This document shows, piece after piece, positions 33,748 through 44,515 of a stretch of 64,000 nt of DNA. The stretch is from contig CANXME010002107.1 of the NCBI GenBank assembly GCA_948144175.1, positions 1,528,501-1,592,500 of the forward strand, read 5' to 3'. The notes beneath the pieces were generated by a model. The model saw only the letters and a list, made by a program, of their open reading frames with translations, was not told the origin of the DNA and did no database searches. The position numbers and the translations under genes are program-made. Every line of letters begins with the position of its first letter. Position 1 is the first letter of the stretch. The stretch comes from Closterium sp. NIES-65. Its lineage: Eukaryota > Streptophyta > Zygnematophyceae > Desmidiales > Closteriaceae.

Positions 33748-34517
33748 TACAGTTGACAGCGCATCGAGGTCCACGGTACAAATGTTCCGGGTTATAGGCC
33801 CTCGCTAAAAGAGTCCCTTTTCCCCCTTGAGTTGAATTTTCCGATATCGCCCGAGGTGTAGACCGACCTCTACAGTCCCTTATTTGGCGCTAAATTCTGC
33901 AGCTTGACTGAATCATTGCACGAATCAGCCCCGCAGCCAATCAGAGGGCCCAGATCGAACCAGCTCAACATTCAAATAAAATGGTAAAGAAGGGATCATC
34001 GATTCGATATTTAACATAGTGATTAAAATTAATTGATTCAATTAACCGTGCTTACTTCTCAATCCTATCGCACGGTCCCCGGCGCGCTAGATGATGGCGA
34101 CTCATTTGTCTCGCTTACAGGGTTCAAAAAAAAAAAACCCTCTATTCATGCCCCAAACATTATCGATTTTGTTTTGTTTTGCACGTTGGCCATGCGACAT
34201 TAATCAACGCGGTGAACTGTGTGTGCGACACAAATCAGCAAGCGCGGTCCGAAGCTACGTAAAATACATAAAACAGAAACTAGTAGCAAAACAAGTGCTC
34301 TGCATGAAATTTTCCTTAAACTGGACTATAAGCAAAACAAGGTTTTCGCACATAGTCTGCGCGCGGCGTGTCATTCCGTCATACTCTAAACGAGAACATA
34401 TGTACAGTGTTTTCATCGCAATTCTGCTCAGCTTTCCAAAAGTTACACCTGGTTCTCCATAGTTTTAACGTCGATAACTGAAGGCCTGGGTTACCTACCC
34501 TTAGTCATGATAGTTCA
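33748..34517. other. Intergenic stretch, no gene seen
   Basis: AT-rich host DNA between the possible MITE and element E. Short frames only. It ends in AGTTCA, the left target site of E, and was continuous with 56288 before E inserted. Confidence 0.55.
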
Positions 34518-34641
34518 TGTTATGATATGAAGTTTTATGAGAAGGCATTCGTGTATGCTGCAGGAGCCGACTCTACCGAGTACGAAGTCGAGGAGTCAGA
34601 AGAGTCGAAGCGAAGCGGCAACCGCCTGACCAAGACCGATG

Positions 34642-34770
34642 TGTGAGAATACTAGAACAGGAATAAAATGACTAAGTGAAAGTTGGGTACAAATGCAAAC
34701 CCTAGAGACCTGTACCCCATATGTGCTACCCCACTATAGCCTACAACAGCTATGTCATATATATCTGACA
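34642..34770 (-). repeat. Element D 3' LTR
   Basis: 129 bp, identical by eye to 42041-42169. Confidence 0.95.
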
Positions 34771-34981
34771 CACCCCCATAGGCAAAGTGGGGGAGAACAA
34801 GGGGTCACAAGACCAGTCAAGCAAAGTAAAGCAAAACAAGCTCAGGGTGGATCACAAAGTCACAACACAGTCCGAGCGCAAAAGCAGGGCCAGAGGCCAG
34901 TTCACATGCAGGAGTACAGACATATATATATAAAACTAGACAAGCAAGAGCAGGTATATATATCACACAGTACAAGTAAAG

Positions 34982-37900
34982 TCAAGAGGAGAGCAAGTGA
35001 GACAAGACAGGCACAAGACCCAGCTGGGTGCAGAAGCGCTGATGGTCACAAGGCGCGAGTGCCTTGGTGAACACATCAGCAGTGTTGGCCTCAGAGGCCA
35101 CGTACGCGAGCCGCAACTGTCCACGCTGCTGTAGCTCACGAGCAAGGAAGTAGCGCAGAGCAATGTGCTTCGTTCTGTGCTCCAGACGCTGCTCTCGACA
35201 CAAGGCCAGCATGGCCTTGTTGTCTACGTACAGCACTGGAGGAGAACGAGGCGGCTCTCCAAGGTCAGTCAGCAGGTAGGTGAGCCAGCGAAGCTCCTGT
35301 GCAGCCATGGCCCCGGCGTAGATCTCAGCCTCACAACTGGAGCTGAGGACAGAAGACGAACGAGTAGCCCGCCACGAGACAGAGCCGAAACCAAGACTGA
35401 AGGTGTAACCCTGTGACGACCGCTGCGTAGCCTGGTCGTCAGCCCAAGAAGCGTCAGCGTGGCCTGTAAGGACTACTGGACTCCGCCCTCCAAGCACTAG
35501 CCCCATGCCCGACGTACTGCACAGGTAGCGCAATACCCTCTTCGCTGCAGCCATGTGCTCTGGTCGGTGTCTCCCAGGAGCAACATAGCGTGCAAGAATG
35601 CTCAGAGGGTATGCAAGGTCAGGTCGTGTGCAGGTCATCAGGTACATGAGGCAGCCAACAAGCTCTGGGTACGGGCCACTCGACTCTACGGACTCATCCG
35701 AAGGCAGAGCTGAGAGCGAGTGACGAGTAGACAGAGGAGTGGCCTGAGGCGAGGAGTACGTGAAGCCGAAGCGCTGAAGGACCTGCTGCACCATGTGTGA
35801 CTGAGTCAAGTTAATGGTGCGGCGTGCTCTGTCCCGAGTGATCTGCAAGTCAAGGTAGCTGCGCAGTTCACCCAGGTCTGTGCACGTGTGTCTCTTCAGC
35901 AGCTCGGACTTCACGTAGGCGAGTCCAGCAGTGTCCGCTGTGGCAAAGACCAAGTCGTCGACGTACACGAGGATGTAGAACGGCGGCAGTGAAGCGTCGG
36001 TGCGCAGAAACAGCGACGGGTCGGCAGTAGAAGGAGCAAACCCAAGAGCCGCAAGCGTAGTCCTCAGTGTGTCGTGCCACTCACGCGGTGCCTGGCGGAG
36101 ACCGTAGACTGGCCGTCGGAGGCTCCACTGGGTGCCAGGAGGAAAAGTCCCAGTGAAGCCAGGTGCACGGCGCAGCCAGATCTCCTCGTGCAGGCTACCC
36201 TGCAGGAACGCAGTGCTGAAGTCGAGAGAGTGAAGCTCGTAGTCGCGCTGAGCGGCTATGTGAAGCAGCACCCGAAGAGTGGTCATCTTCGGGGTGGGAG
36301 AGAAGGTCCGAAAGTGGTCAACTCCCTGCCGCTGACTGAAGCCACGAGCAACGTACCGCGCCTTGAAGACAGGTGGAGAGCCCGGCGGCCGCATCACCCT
36401 GAAGATCCACATGCCACTGACGATGTTCGCCCCAGAAGGGGGAACGGCGTCAACGTAGGTGCCTGTGGACTTCCAGGAAGCCATCTCTGCATCCATAGCT
36501 GCCTGCCACTGAGAGGAGTAGGGACCCTCTACGGCCTCCGCGTAAGAGCGCGGAGTCGAGATGTCTAGTGCATCCGGGTCTCCCTCAGGAGCAAGCAGTA
36601 CAGACGCGAGATGAGGTGAAGCAGCCGCCAGACACTGTAACTCCTCCTGCCTGTCCTCTAGGACGTCCGTGCCAAGAGCACACTCACCCCCGACGGACGG
36701 AGGACAGACAGACGCAGACTCAGCAACAAGACTAGCAGCGTAGTCTAGACGACAGCGAGCAGCAAAGTCGACGAGCTCAGCGACAAGAGCAGACGCAGCA
36801 GTGGACTCAAAAGAGGGGTCAGGGACGACAGTAGCAAGCAGACGCGTGACAGTAGGACTGGCAGCACGAAGGGAGTCCGACTCAGGGTCGGCAAGTGCAA
36901 GAAGAGAGGACTCAGGAGGAAAAGGCAAAGGGGCACGCAGAGGAGCAGAGGACGGACGCAGAGACATCCGGTGCGTGCCAGGGACACGAGGAGGACGCTG
37001 ACGTAAACCGCGACCACTAGCGCGAGCAGAACGAACAGGCGACGCGGGACGAGACGCAGGCTCACGACGCTCAGCAAGACCTCCAGTAGGACCTGTGTAA
37101 GGAGAGGGAGCAGGCTGTGGAGAGGAAGGCTCCAACAGTGACTACGACTGGGCAGGCTGTGGACACCCTACCGGAGGAGAAAGACCAAGAACCTGCTGCA
37201 GGAGCGGAACGAAGTACGGCCGAGGCCGCGCGGCAGCTCCAGACTCAGCAGGGACAGCACCAGCACCACCAACACCCTCAGCGACAGCACCAGCGCCACC
37301 AACACCTCCAGCGGCAAGACCTCCAGCAGTACCAGCAGCAGAACCACCGCCAGGACAGACAGCAATAGGCTCAGCACCAACACCCTCAGCAGCTCCAGCT
37401 CCAGTAGGACCCGCAGGCCCAGCAGCTCCGGGACCGGCAGCACCAGCACCCTCGACGGTCGAAGAAGCTCCAGCTCCAGCAGCACGCTTCCAGCGGCGAG
37501 CAAACCACTCGCGCAGCACCTGTGGAGAGAGGGGCTCCCGGCGAGACGCAGCAGCAGGAGAAACCCCAGGCTCAGCAGCTCCAGACGCAGCACCCCCAGG
37601 CTCAGCAGCTCCAGACTCAGCACCCCAAGGCTCAGCAGCTCTCGACCCAGCACCCCGAGCCCCAGCACCCCCAAGCTCAGCAGCTCCAGGCACAGCACCC
37701 CCCGGCTCAGCACCCCCAGGCTCAGCAACCTCCGCAGTAGCACCCCCAGGCCCAGCACCCCCAGCCTCAGCACCCCTAGTAGCAGCACCTCCAGGCTCGG
37801 CACCCCGGCTCACACCATCCCCAGAGTCAGCACCCCCAGGCCCAGCACCCGCAGCAGCACCAGAGTCACCAGTAACCTCGACCGGGTCAACTGCGTCTAC

Positions 37901-40900
37901 CTGGGACACACCTGAGGGGGCAGGAACCTGAGGGGGGAGGGGGTCTACCGGGGGGGGAACCGGCACAAGGAAGTCCGGCGGAGGGGGGAGGGAAGGAGTG
38001 CGGTAGGGGAAGAGGCGGTAGAAGGGGACTGACTCGTCGAACGTGACGTCCTGGGAGGACAGAACATGACGAGAGGAGGGGTGGTAAAACTGCCACCCGG
38101 GAGCGTCTGTGGGGAAGCCAAGGAAGACACAGGGAGCAGCACGAGGGGACAGCTTGTCCGCAGACAAGTCGCGGACAAACGCCCGAGATCCCCAGACACG
38201 GAACGCCGACGCATCGCCAACCTTCCCCGTCCACAGCAAGACTGGGGACATCGCGGGCCGAGAAACCCGGGGGTGAAGGTTGAGCTGATGCGCCGCGTAC
38301 CTCACTGCAAACGGCCATAGAAAATGGGGGGCAGCCGCATGCATCATGGACGTACGAGTGACATCCATGACCATGCCAATGCGGCGCTCAGCAATCCCAT
38401 TTTGCTGTGGAGAGTCCGGAAGCGTGAAGGTCTGGCGGATCCCCCGTGCACGACTGTAGTCTCGCAGAAGGCGCGAGGAGAACTCTCCGCCTCTGTCCGA
38501 GTGCAGACGCAGAACAGGAAAGTCCGAGCCGAAGCTCTTCCTGAGCTGGAGACGAGCCTCGCGGATCCAGTCGATCAGCACCTCAGTGTCAGCACCCTTG
38601 CTGCGCAAAGGGAGGACTGTGGTGTAACGCGAGTAGTCGTCAACCACCAACAGAAAGTAGCGCTCGTGACCCTGCCCACGGACGGGGGCTGGGCCCCACA
38701 CGTCCATGTAAAGCGTCTCCAGAGGAGCCTCTGTCGGGGGGAATTGGGAGGAGTGAGGAGCAGCCCGGAGGCGACCCTCGACACAGGGGACACAGGAAGG
38801 TCCTGGCCCGGAGGGAAGGGGAGGGAGAGACTGGGGAAGACCAGAGACAAGGACACGGGAAGCCATGCTCCGAAGACGGGGCAAGGAGGGGTGGCCAAGA
38901 CGGTGGTGCCACAGGAGAGTCTCGTGAGACAGGAGGCGACAAGAACAGAGGGCAGACTCAGGACCTGACCGGGACGCAGCAGCAAGCACCTGACCTGACG
39001 CAGCTACCTGACCAGACGCAGGGACAGGAGGAGACTCAACGGTCAGGGTGTAGAGACTCGACCCCGGCCGACGCGAGAACGTGGCCACGTGTCGGCCTGT
39101 GCGTGCCTCCGTGCAGTGGGTCACCCGCTGACTCGCAGGAGTGAACTGGTGAACCCCCACATCCTGCTGGTCCGCGCCACTCACCAAGTTCGTAGAGAAC
39201 GAGGGAAGGTACAGACCAGACAGGGTGCCCGAAGGGGCAGCCGGACACGGGAGGACAGTGGAGAAGTGAGAGAGGACAGGACCCCCAGAGGGGTCAGCCA
39301 GGGAGACCGCAACGGGCCGGTCAAGCGGCGTGAGGGTAGTGCGGTCTCGAAAGAAGGAGCAAGAAGCCCCGGAGTCAAGTGTGAAAGTGAGGGAGGACGG
39401 AGGCGACGCAGTACCTGAGAGCGCACTCTCACCAGCACCTGAGAGCACAGACGCACTGGCACCTAGAGCAGCAGCCTCACAAGGACCTAGCGCAGCAGTA
39501 CCAATGCCTGGGTCAGGCGGGAAACACCGGTAACAGTCACCCTCCTCACTAATAGTCACAGTATACATAGCAGCAAGGATAGCATCAAAATCAAGATCAA
39601 AGATCGCTACGCCAGCTCTAAGAAGCTCATCCCAGCGAGGGATCTCACTAGCCCCGGGGAACTGCTGACGCCAAGCGTCCGTCAGGCGGCCAAAGCAGCG
39701 CTGGGTGGAGTGGGCACCCCCACACTGCTCACCCGCGCTGTCGCCAGAGCGAAGGACCTAGGTACAAGGACCAGTACCCCCACCCCTTTGACGCCGAGTG
39801 TACCACTCACGGAGCTGCTGGGGCGGAGGGACGTCACGCGAACGCTGCTGCTGCTGCTGCTGCGAGCGCTGACCCCCACCACCGCCGCTCCGCTGCTGGG
39901 TACCGCCTCGACCAGCTCCACCTCCTACGCCACCACCGCCTCCTCCGCCACCGCCTCCCCCACCGTCACCGCCACCACTGCCGCCACCACCACCGCCGCC
40001 GCCACCACCGCCGCCTCCTCCGCCGCTGCCACCACTACCACCACCACCCCCGCCACCACTCCCGCCGCCACCCCCACTCCCTCCGCCGCCTCCACCGCCA
40101 CCTCCACCGTTCCCTCCAGCTCCACCAGCGCCCTTGCCCCCCTTGCCCTTGCCAGAGCGGCGTCTCCCACTAGGGGCAGACGCTGCGCCAACCGACTCGA
40201 GACCAAGCAGGTCGGCAGCAGCAGCAGAGGCAACAGAGGGCAGGAGGGGGGAAGGAGAGCACCCCTCAAAGATGGGAGTGCGAGGGTCACCACGAGAAGC
40301 TCCTACAGCGACGATGCTCTTCTCCGCCGCGAGGAGGGCCTTCTCGAGGACGTCGACGGTGAGGGTGGTGGGACAGACTGCGAGAAAGTGGTCCCTGACT
40401 ACGCGAAGGGAGTCAGGGAGGCGCGCGACTACGTAGTAGAGAGTGATGTACATGGGGGGGGGGTTCTTAGCGCAGAACTCAGCAGGAAGGGCGGCGCGGT
40501 AGCGAGTGTCACTAGTGCGGAGGTGCGTAATGAGGTCAGCAACAGTGGGAAAGGCAGAGAGGTCAGGAAAGAGGTAGGGAAGCATGAGACGGCTTAGTGC
40601 AGCAGTGGCAGGGGAGGAGTAGCGCGCAACTACAGCGTCGTACAAGGTCTGAGCACTCTTGTACTGACTAAAGTGCGCGCGCTCAGAGGTAGGGAGGTGG
40701 CGACGCACAGCAAGACGTGCAGCAGCATCGCGGGTGGCCCACTGAGAGCGCACAGTGGGATCAGCATCAGCAGCAGGGGCAGGAGAGGCGCCAGAAGTGA
40801 GGTCAAAGAGAGAGAGGCCGTCTGCCCTATCGCACTGTAAAAACAACTGCAGGTCGTCTATCCAGACCTCAAAGTCAATGGCGCGACCCTCAGCGTCAAA

Positions 40901-40924
40901 AGCTAGGACACTAGGGGTAGCCAT
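34982..40924 (-). pseudogene. Element D gag-pol, one frame with two TAG codons
   Basis: From ATG at 40924 (M-A-T-P-S-V-L-A-F-D-A-E-G-R) to the stop at 34982 the frame is continuous for 1981 codons except TAG at 39758-39760 (Tyr in B and F) and TAG at 37142-37144 (in a Pro/Gln-rich spacer). There are no frameshifts. Order: gag, polyGly tract (about 39930-40135), a Cys/His motif, protease L-D-S-G-A-S, integrase Y-M-D-V-W-G-P and L-H-S-D-R-G-G-E-F, a GGA-rich spacer, [10 protein letters not shown], RNase H A-D-V-F-T-K-A-L. Readthrough at both codons would yield a full polyprotein. Confidence 0.88.
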
Positions 40925-42040
40925 GACGACGACAGCGAAGCAGTGCAAGCAGTAGGGGAAGAACACGCAGTGACAGCGGTACTGTGCTCACCGGGCAGGG
41001 CAGGTCGGGCAGCTCTGCAGAAGGGCGGCTCGGCGACTCAGCGACTCGGCTACTGGGACGCTCGGCTCCCGGACGGCTCGGCGACAGAGCGGCTCGGGTG
41101 CAGGGCGGCTCGGGTGCACTGCTGCTCGGTGGTCCGGCGGCTCGGCTGCTGCAGGTGAGTGGCTCGGCTGCTGCAGGTGGGCGGCTCGGCTGCTGCAGGC
41201 GGGCGGCTCGGCTGCCGCAGTTGGGCGGCGCGAGAGGAAGGGGGCGGCGGGGCCGGGTTGCAGGGACGGCGAAGGGCCGCAGTAGAGGCGGCCGTAGAGC
41301 CGCAGGTAGGAGGCGGCGGGGCCGCGCAAGGGCTGGGTGGCCGCGAGTGACGGCGGCGGGGCCGCGTCGGAACAGGCGGCGGGGCCGCGTCTGAGTAGGC
41401 GGCGGGGCCGCGTCGGAGGGGAGGGCGGCGGGGCCGCGGCTCAGCAGGCGGCGGGGCCACGTCGGAGCAGGCGGCGGGGCCGCGGCTGAGCTGGCGGCGG
41501 GGCTGCGCCTGAGTGGGCGACGGGGCCGCGGCTGAGGAGGCGGCGGGGCCGCGTCAGAGCAGGCGGCGGGGTCGCTTCGTAGCGGGCGGCGGGGCCGCGG
41601 TTGAGCAGGCGGCGGAGCCGCGTCCGAGTGGGCGGCGGGGCCGCGTCCGAGTGGGCGGCGGGGCCGCGTCCGAGTGGGCGGCGGGGCCGCGTCGGAGCCA
41701 GCAGCGGGGCCGCGGCTGAGCAGGCGGCGGGGCCGCGTCTGAGCAGGCTGCGGGGCCGCGTTTGAGCAGGCAGCGGGGCCGCATAGGAGCGGGCGGCGGG
41801 GCCGCGTCTGAAGGGGCGGGCGGGGCCGCGTCCGAAGTGGGCGGCGGGGCCGCGTCTGAAATGGCGGCGGGGCCGCGTTCGAAAGGGGCGGCGAGGCCGC
41901 GTCTGAAAGGGCAGCGGGGCCCCAAGGGAAGGGCGACACGGAGGGTCGCTCGAGAGAGAGAAAAAAAAAGGTTAGCGCGCCTCGGGGCGCGCTTCGGTGG
42001 GCCCTAGGCGAAGTTCCCACAGGGAACCCGCTCTATACCA
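40925..42040 (-). repeat. Element D leader: primer site, hairpins, GC repeats
   Basis: From 42040 downward on the minus strand: primer site TGGTATAGAGC, hairpin GTTCCC-TGT-GGGAAC, a GCGCGCC/GGCGCGC-type hairpin and a T-run, then many GCGGCCCCGCCGC mini-hairpins in 15-24 bp repeats (about 41320-41930) and CAGCAGCCGAGCC-type repeats (about 41130-41230). Untranslated; its open frames are composition artefacts. Confidence 0.75.
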
Positions 42041-42169
42041 TGTGAGAATACTAGAACAGGAATAAAATGACTAAGTGAAAGTTGGGTACAAATGCAAACC
42101 CTAGAGACCTGTACCCCATATGTGCTACCCCACTATAGCCTACAACAGCTATGTCATATATATCTGACA
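42041..42169 (-). repeat. Element D 5' LTR
   Basis: 129 bp, followed on the plus strand by the TSD CGATG. Confidence 0.95.
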
Positions 42170-42459
42170 CGATGCAGGCAGAAACATTTGAGGTGAAAAG
42201 AGCGAGAACGGGTTCAAAACGGGTTCCCGCGCCGCACGGTTTGAAACTGCTGCAATAAGGGAATGTACCCCTTAGAGTACATGGCTAGCCTAGGTCTTTT
42301 CGTATTCCCCTGTATTCTTATATAAACCCGATGTATGCATATTTTATCAACTCAGTCATTTACATTCACTCTGACCTGAGATTCAAACTTCCGCTGCAAA
42401 CACTACTCTGCGATCAACCCTGAGCGATCCTTCGCTAAGTCCCACTTGGGATTGTAACA

Positions 42460-42479
42460 TGGTATGAGAGCTACTCAGG
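42460..42479 (+). other. Element E primer-binding site
   Basis: TGGTATGAGAGC follows the 5' LTR directly, as in A. Confidence 0.8.
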
Positions 42480-42553
42480 GATTATTCGCAACTTCACTTC
42501 CGTGAAATTCGCCGAACTTAGATCTCGCGAGCGGCACACGCTCCAAGTCCAAG

Positions 42554-44138
42554 ATGGCCGGAGGATCCGGAGGCCAAGCAAATCCGACGGCTGAAGGACA
42601 AACCAACCTGGCTGCGACAAATGAGGCGACAACCACGATCGGCACTGCCGCTCTCGAGCAACTTTTCGCTCGACTATCAACTATGGAGAAAGAACTCCAA
42701 GACCTGCGCAAAGGCGATGCGGGAACCTCTTCCCAACCAGTACAACCTGGACAATCGGCTGAGAAAAGTCGTGATACTGCCGCGCATACCTTCTCCTCGA
42801 CACAGACAAATCAACAACAACTGCCCCCCGTCCAAGTGATGAAGCTATCAACTCTGCGCAAACACGCTTCCTTAGCGTTTCAAAAATCAAAACTACTGCC
42901 GCGTTTGACGGCAAAGACTTCTACACATGGAGTTTCGAGCTTGAGCTCCTCCTACAAACGGCGCAGATCTACCATTACTTCGACGGCTCCTACCCTAAAC
43001 CGGTTTAAAACACCGAAGTCGCCAGGGCTCAGTACTACAGCGAGTCCCTCATGGCCTACAGTGTGTTGCTATGCAACATTACGCATGCGGAACAACTCAA
43101 CATTCGCTCCTACAAAGAGAGCGACGCTCCAGCCTTGGAAGCTTGGAAGCACATCGTTGAAGTTTACCTGCCGAAGGATTCGGTCACCGCCAGCAAGCTT
43201 CTGCAGCAACTTTTGGAGATAAAGATGGGGCACGGGGAGAAAGCGAATCCGTATATTAACTACTATCGTAACATCCGTGACCAGTTCACGAAGCATGGGA
43301 GTACAATCTCGGAAGAAATTTTCGTCAACATAGTCCTTCAAGGACTCGGGCCAGAGTGGAAGCCCTGTAAAGCGCTACTCCGACAGCGAGGGATCATCTT
43401 AGAAGCCGCGCTATGCGCCGCACTCCTGTCCGAACAGCAGGACATGGATTCGAGCAGAACAAGCTCCGCGCCGCGCTGAGAGCGCCTCGCCTTCTACGCA
43501 GACAACCGAGAAGACCCCTCCTTCCACAGGCGCTACAAAGCAACCCTGGTGACTCCACGACTGGCGCTACTTCTGCGCAGAAACAACACCGACAACTACA
43601 ACACCTGGTACCTGAACAGTTGCTGCGGACAGCACATGGTGGGATCCACGCGATACGTCTCAAATCTGAGCCGCGCCCCCGCAACCTACGTCACCGTCGC
43701 CAACAACGAGCAGTTACGCGCCAATGGGCAAGGCATCGTTGTCCTGCAAGCACGAGACAGCAACACACACATCTCATTCAACGACGTGCTCTACGTCCCG
43801 AATCTGCGCTTCAATCTGCTCTCGGCTGGACAACTCCGCGACTGTGGCGTCATAATACACACGGACCTTGCCACTCGCGACCTCATCCTCACGTATGCCC
43901 CTCCAGACACAACTCCCGAGTCATTCAAATACCTCGGTTCAATAAACGGGATATATGTCTTGGACTTCGACGTACCCAATTGCCAGGCCTCATCAGACGA
44001 GCTCGTGGACCTTATTCCCCTCGAGTTTGCCTTCATGAACAAGGAATCATGGGAGCACCTGGACGGACGACCATGGGTTCGCCGCAGCCCTCACCCTCGT
44101 AAGATCAACCTGCACGAGCCCAACATCAACGGTCTCTG
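42554..44138 (+). pseudogene. Element E gag-protease part, decayed
   Basis: ATG at 42554 (M-A-G-G-S-G-G-Q-A-N). A frameshift near 42825 (C-run) moves to the frame with F-D-G-K-D-F-Y-T-W-S-F-E-L-E-L. Stops follow in this frame: TAA near 43006 and TGA at 43477-43479. No zinc knuckle is visible. The protease motif reads W-Y-L-N-S-C-C-G-Q-H-M, so its catalytic Asp is Asn. The frame then runs through N-L-R-F-N-L-L-S to the TRIM insertion at 44139. Confidence 0.8.
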
Positions 44139-44280
44139 TGTCAGTAGAGCTACACTGTGAGATCCCCGATCGATCCTAGGGGGGGTTACAAGCGCGTTTG
44201 CCTGGGGGGTTATGGGCGCACTGACTCGCTACTGAAACAAGCCCTTTTATCCCAATGGTCTAGTGGTTGGGATTCTGAGA
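44139..44280 (+). repeat. TRIM 5' LTR
   Basis: 142 bp, TGTCAG...CTGAGA; three substitutions from 44374-44515. Confidence 0.9.
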
Positions 44281-44320
44281 TGGTATCAGAGCGGTCTCGG
44301 GTTCGAATCCCGGTGTATGC
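44249..44320 (+). ncRNA. tRNA-like unit with Pol III A and B boxes
   Basis: A box TGGTCTAGTGG at 44256-44266 and B box GGTTCGAATCC at 44300-44310, with starts 44 bases apart as in intronless tRNA genes. Counting tRNA positions gives a 72-nt unit. The T arm pairs (TCGGG/CCCGG around TTCGAAT) and an anticodon-like arm pairs (TCTGA/TCAGA around a 7-nt loop), but the acceptor ends do not pair and loop position 33 is not U. So it is tRNA-derived or tRNA-like, not a working tRNA gene. It straddles the LTR/primer-site boundary. Confidence 0.65.
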
Positions 44321-44373
44321 ACATGTTGGCCGTTGCCACTGTGCTTAGTCCTGGGCCTCCTAGTGTGGGGGGG

Positions 44374-44515
44374 TGTCAGTAGAGCTACACTGTGAGATCC
44401 CCGATCGATCCTAGGGGGGGTTACAGGCGCGTTTGCCTGGGGGGTTATGGGCGCACTGACCCGCTACTGAAACAAGCCCTTTTATCCCAATGGCCTAGTG
44501 GTTGGGATTCTGAGA
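44374..44515 (+). repeat. TRIM 3' LTR
   Basis: 142 bp, preceded by a run of seven G. It keeps the A box (TGGCCTAGTGG) but has no B box downstream. Confidence 0.9.

Larger units (their letters stand above)
34642..42169 (-). mobile_element. Element D: Ty1/copia, nested in the E 5' LTR
   Basis: 129-bp LTRs (34642-34770, 42041-42169) identical by eye, TSD CGATG (34637-34641, 42170-42174). Total 7528 bp. Lineage II; its leader just after the primer site matches F. Confidence 0.95.
34518..42459 (+). repeat. Element E 5' LTR, split by element D
   Basis: Segments 34518-34641 and 42175-42459 join at the D target site CGATG and align along the 3' LTR 55873-56282. The interruption would separate LTR promoter parts. 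Confidence 0.9.
44139..44515 (+). mobile_element. TRIM: miniature LTR retrotransposon with tRNA-like core
   Basis: 377 bp with no coding capacity: 142-bp LTRs (44139-44280, 44374-44515) differing at three sites, a 93-bp interior starting with primer site TGGTATCAGAGC (44281, exact initiator-Met complement) and ending with a G-run polypurine tract, and TSD CTCTG (44134-44138, 44516-44520). Removing it with one TSD restores the E reading frame (N-G-L-C-T-T-C-H). LTR ends are TG...GA rather than TG...CA. It must be moved by proteins from another element. Confidence 0.9.

Noticed and set aside
44249-44320. A functional tRNA gene
   Set aside because: Acceptor ends do not pair and the anticodon-like loop lacks U33; it lies across an LTR/primer-site boundary. 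Called tRNA-like instead.
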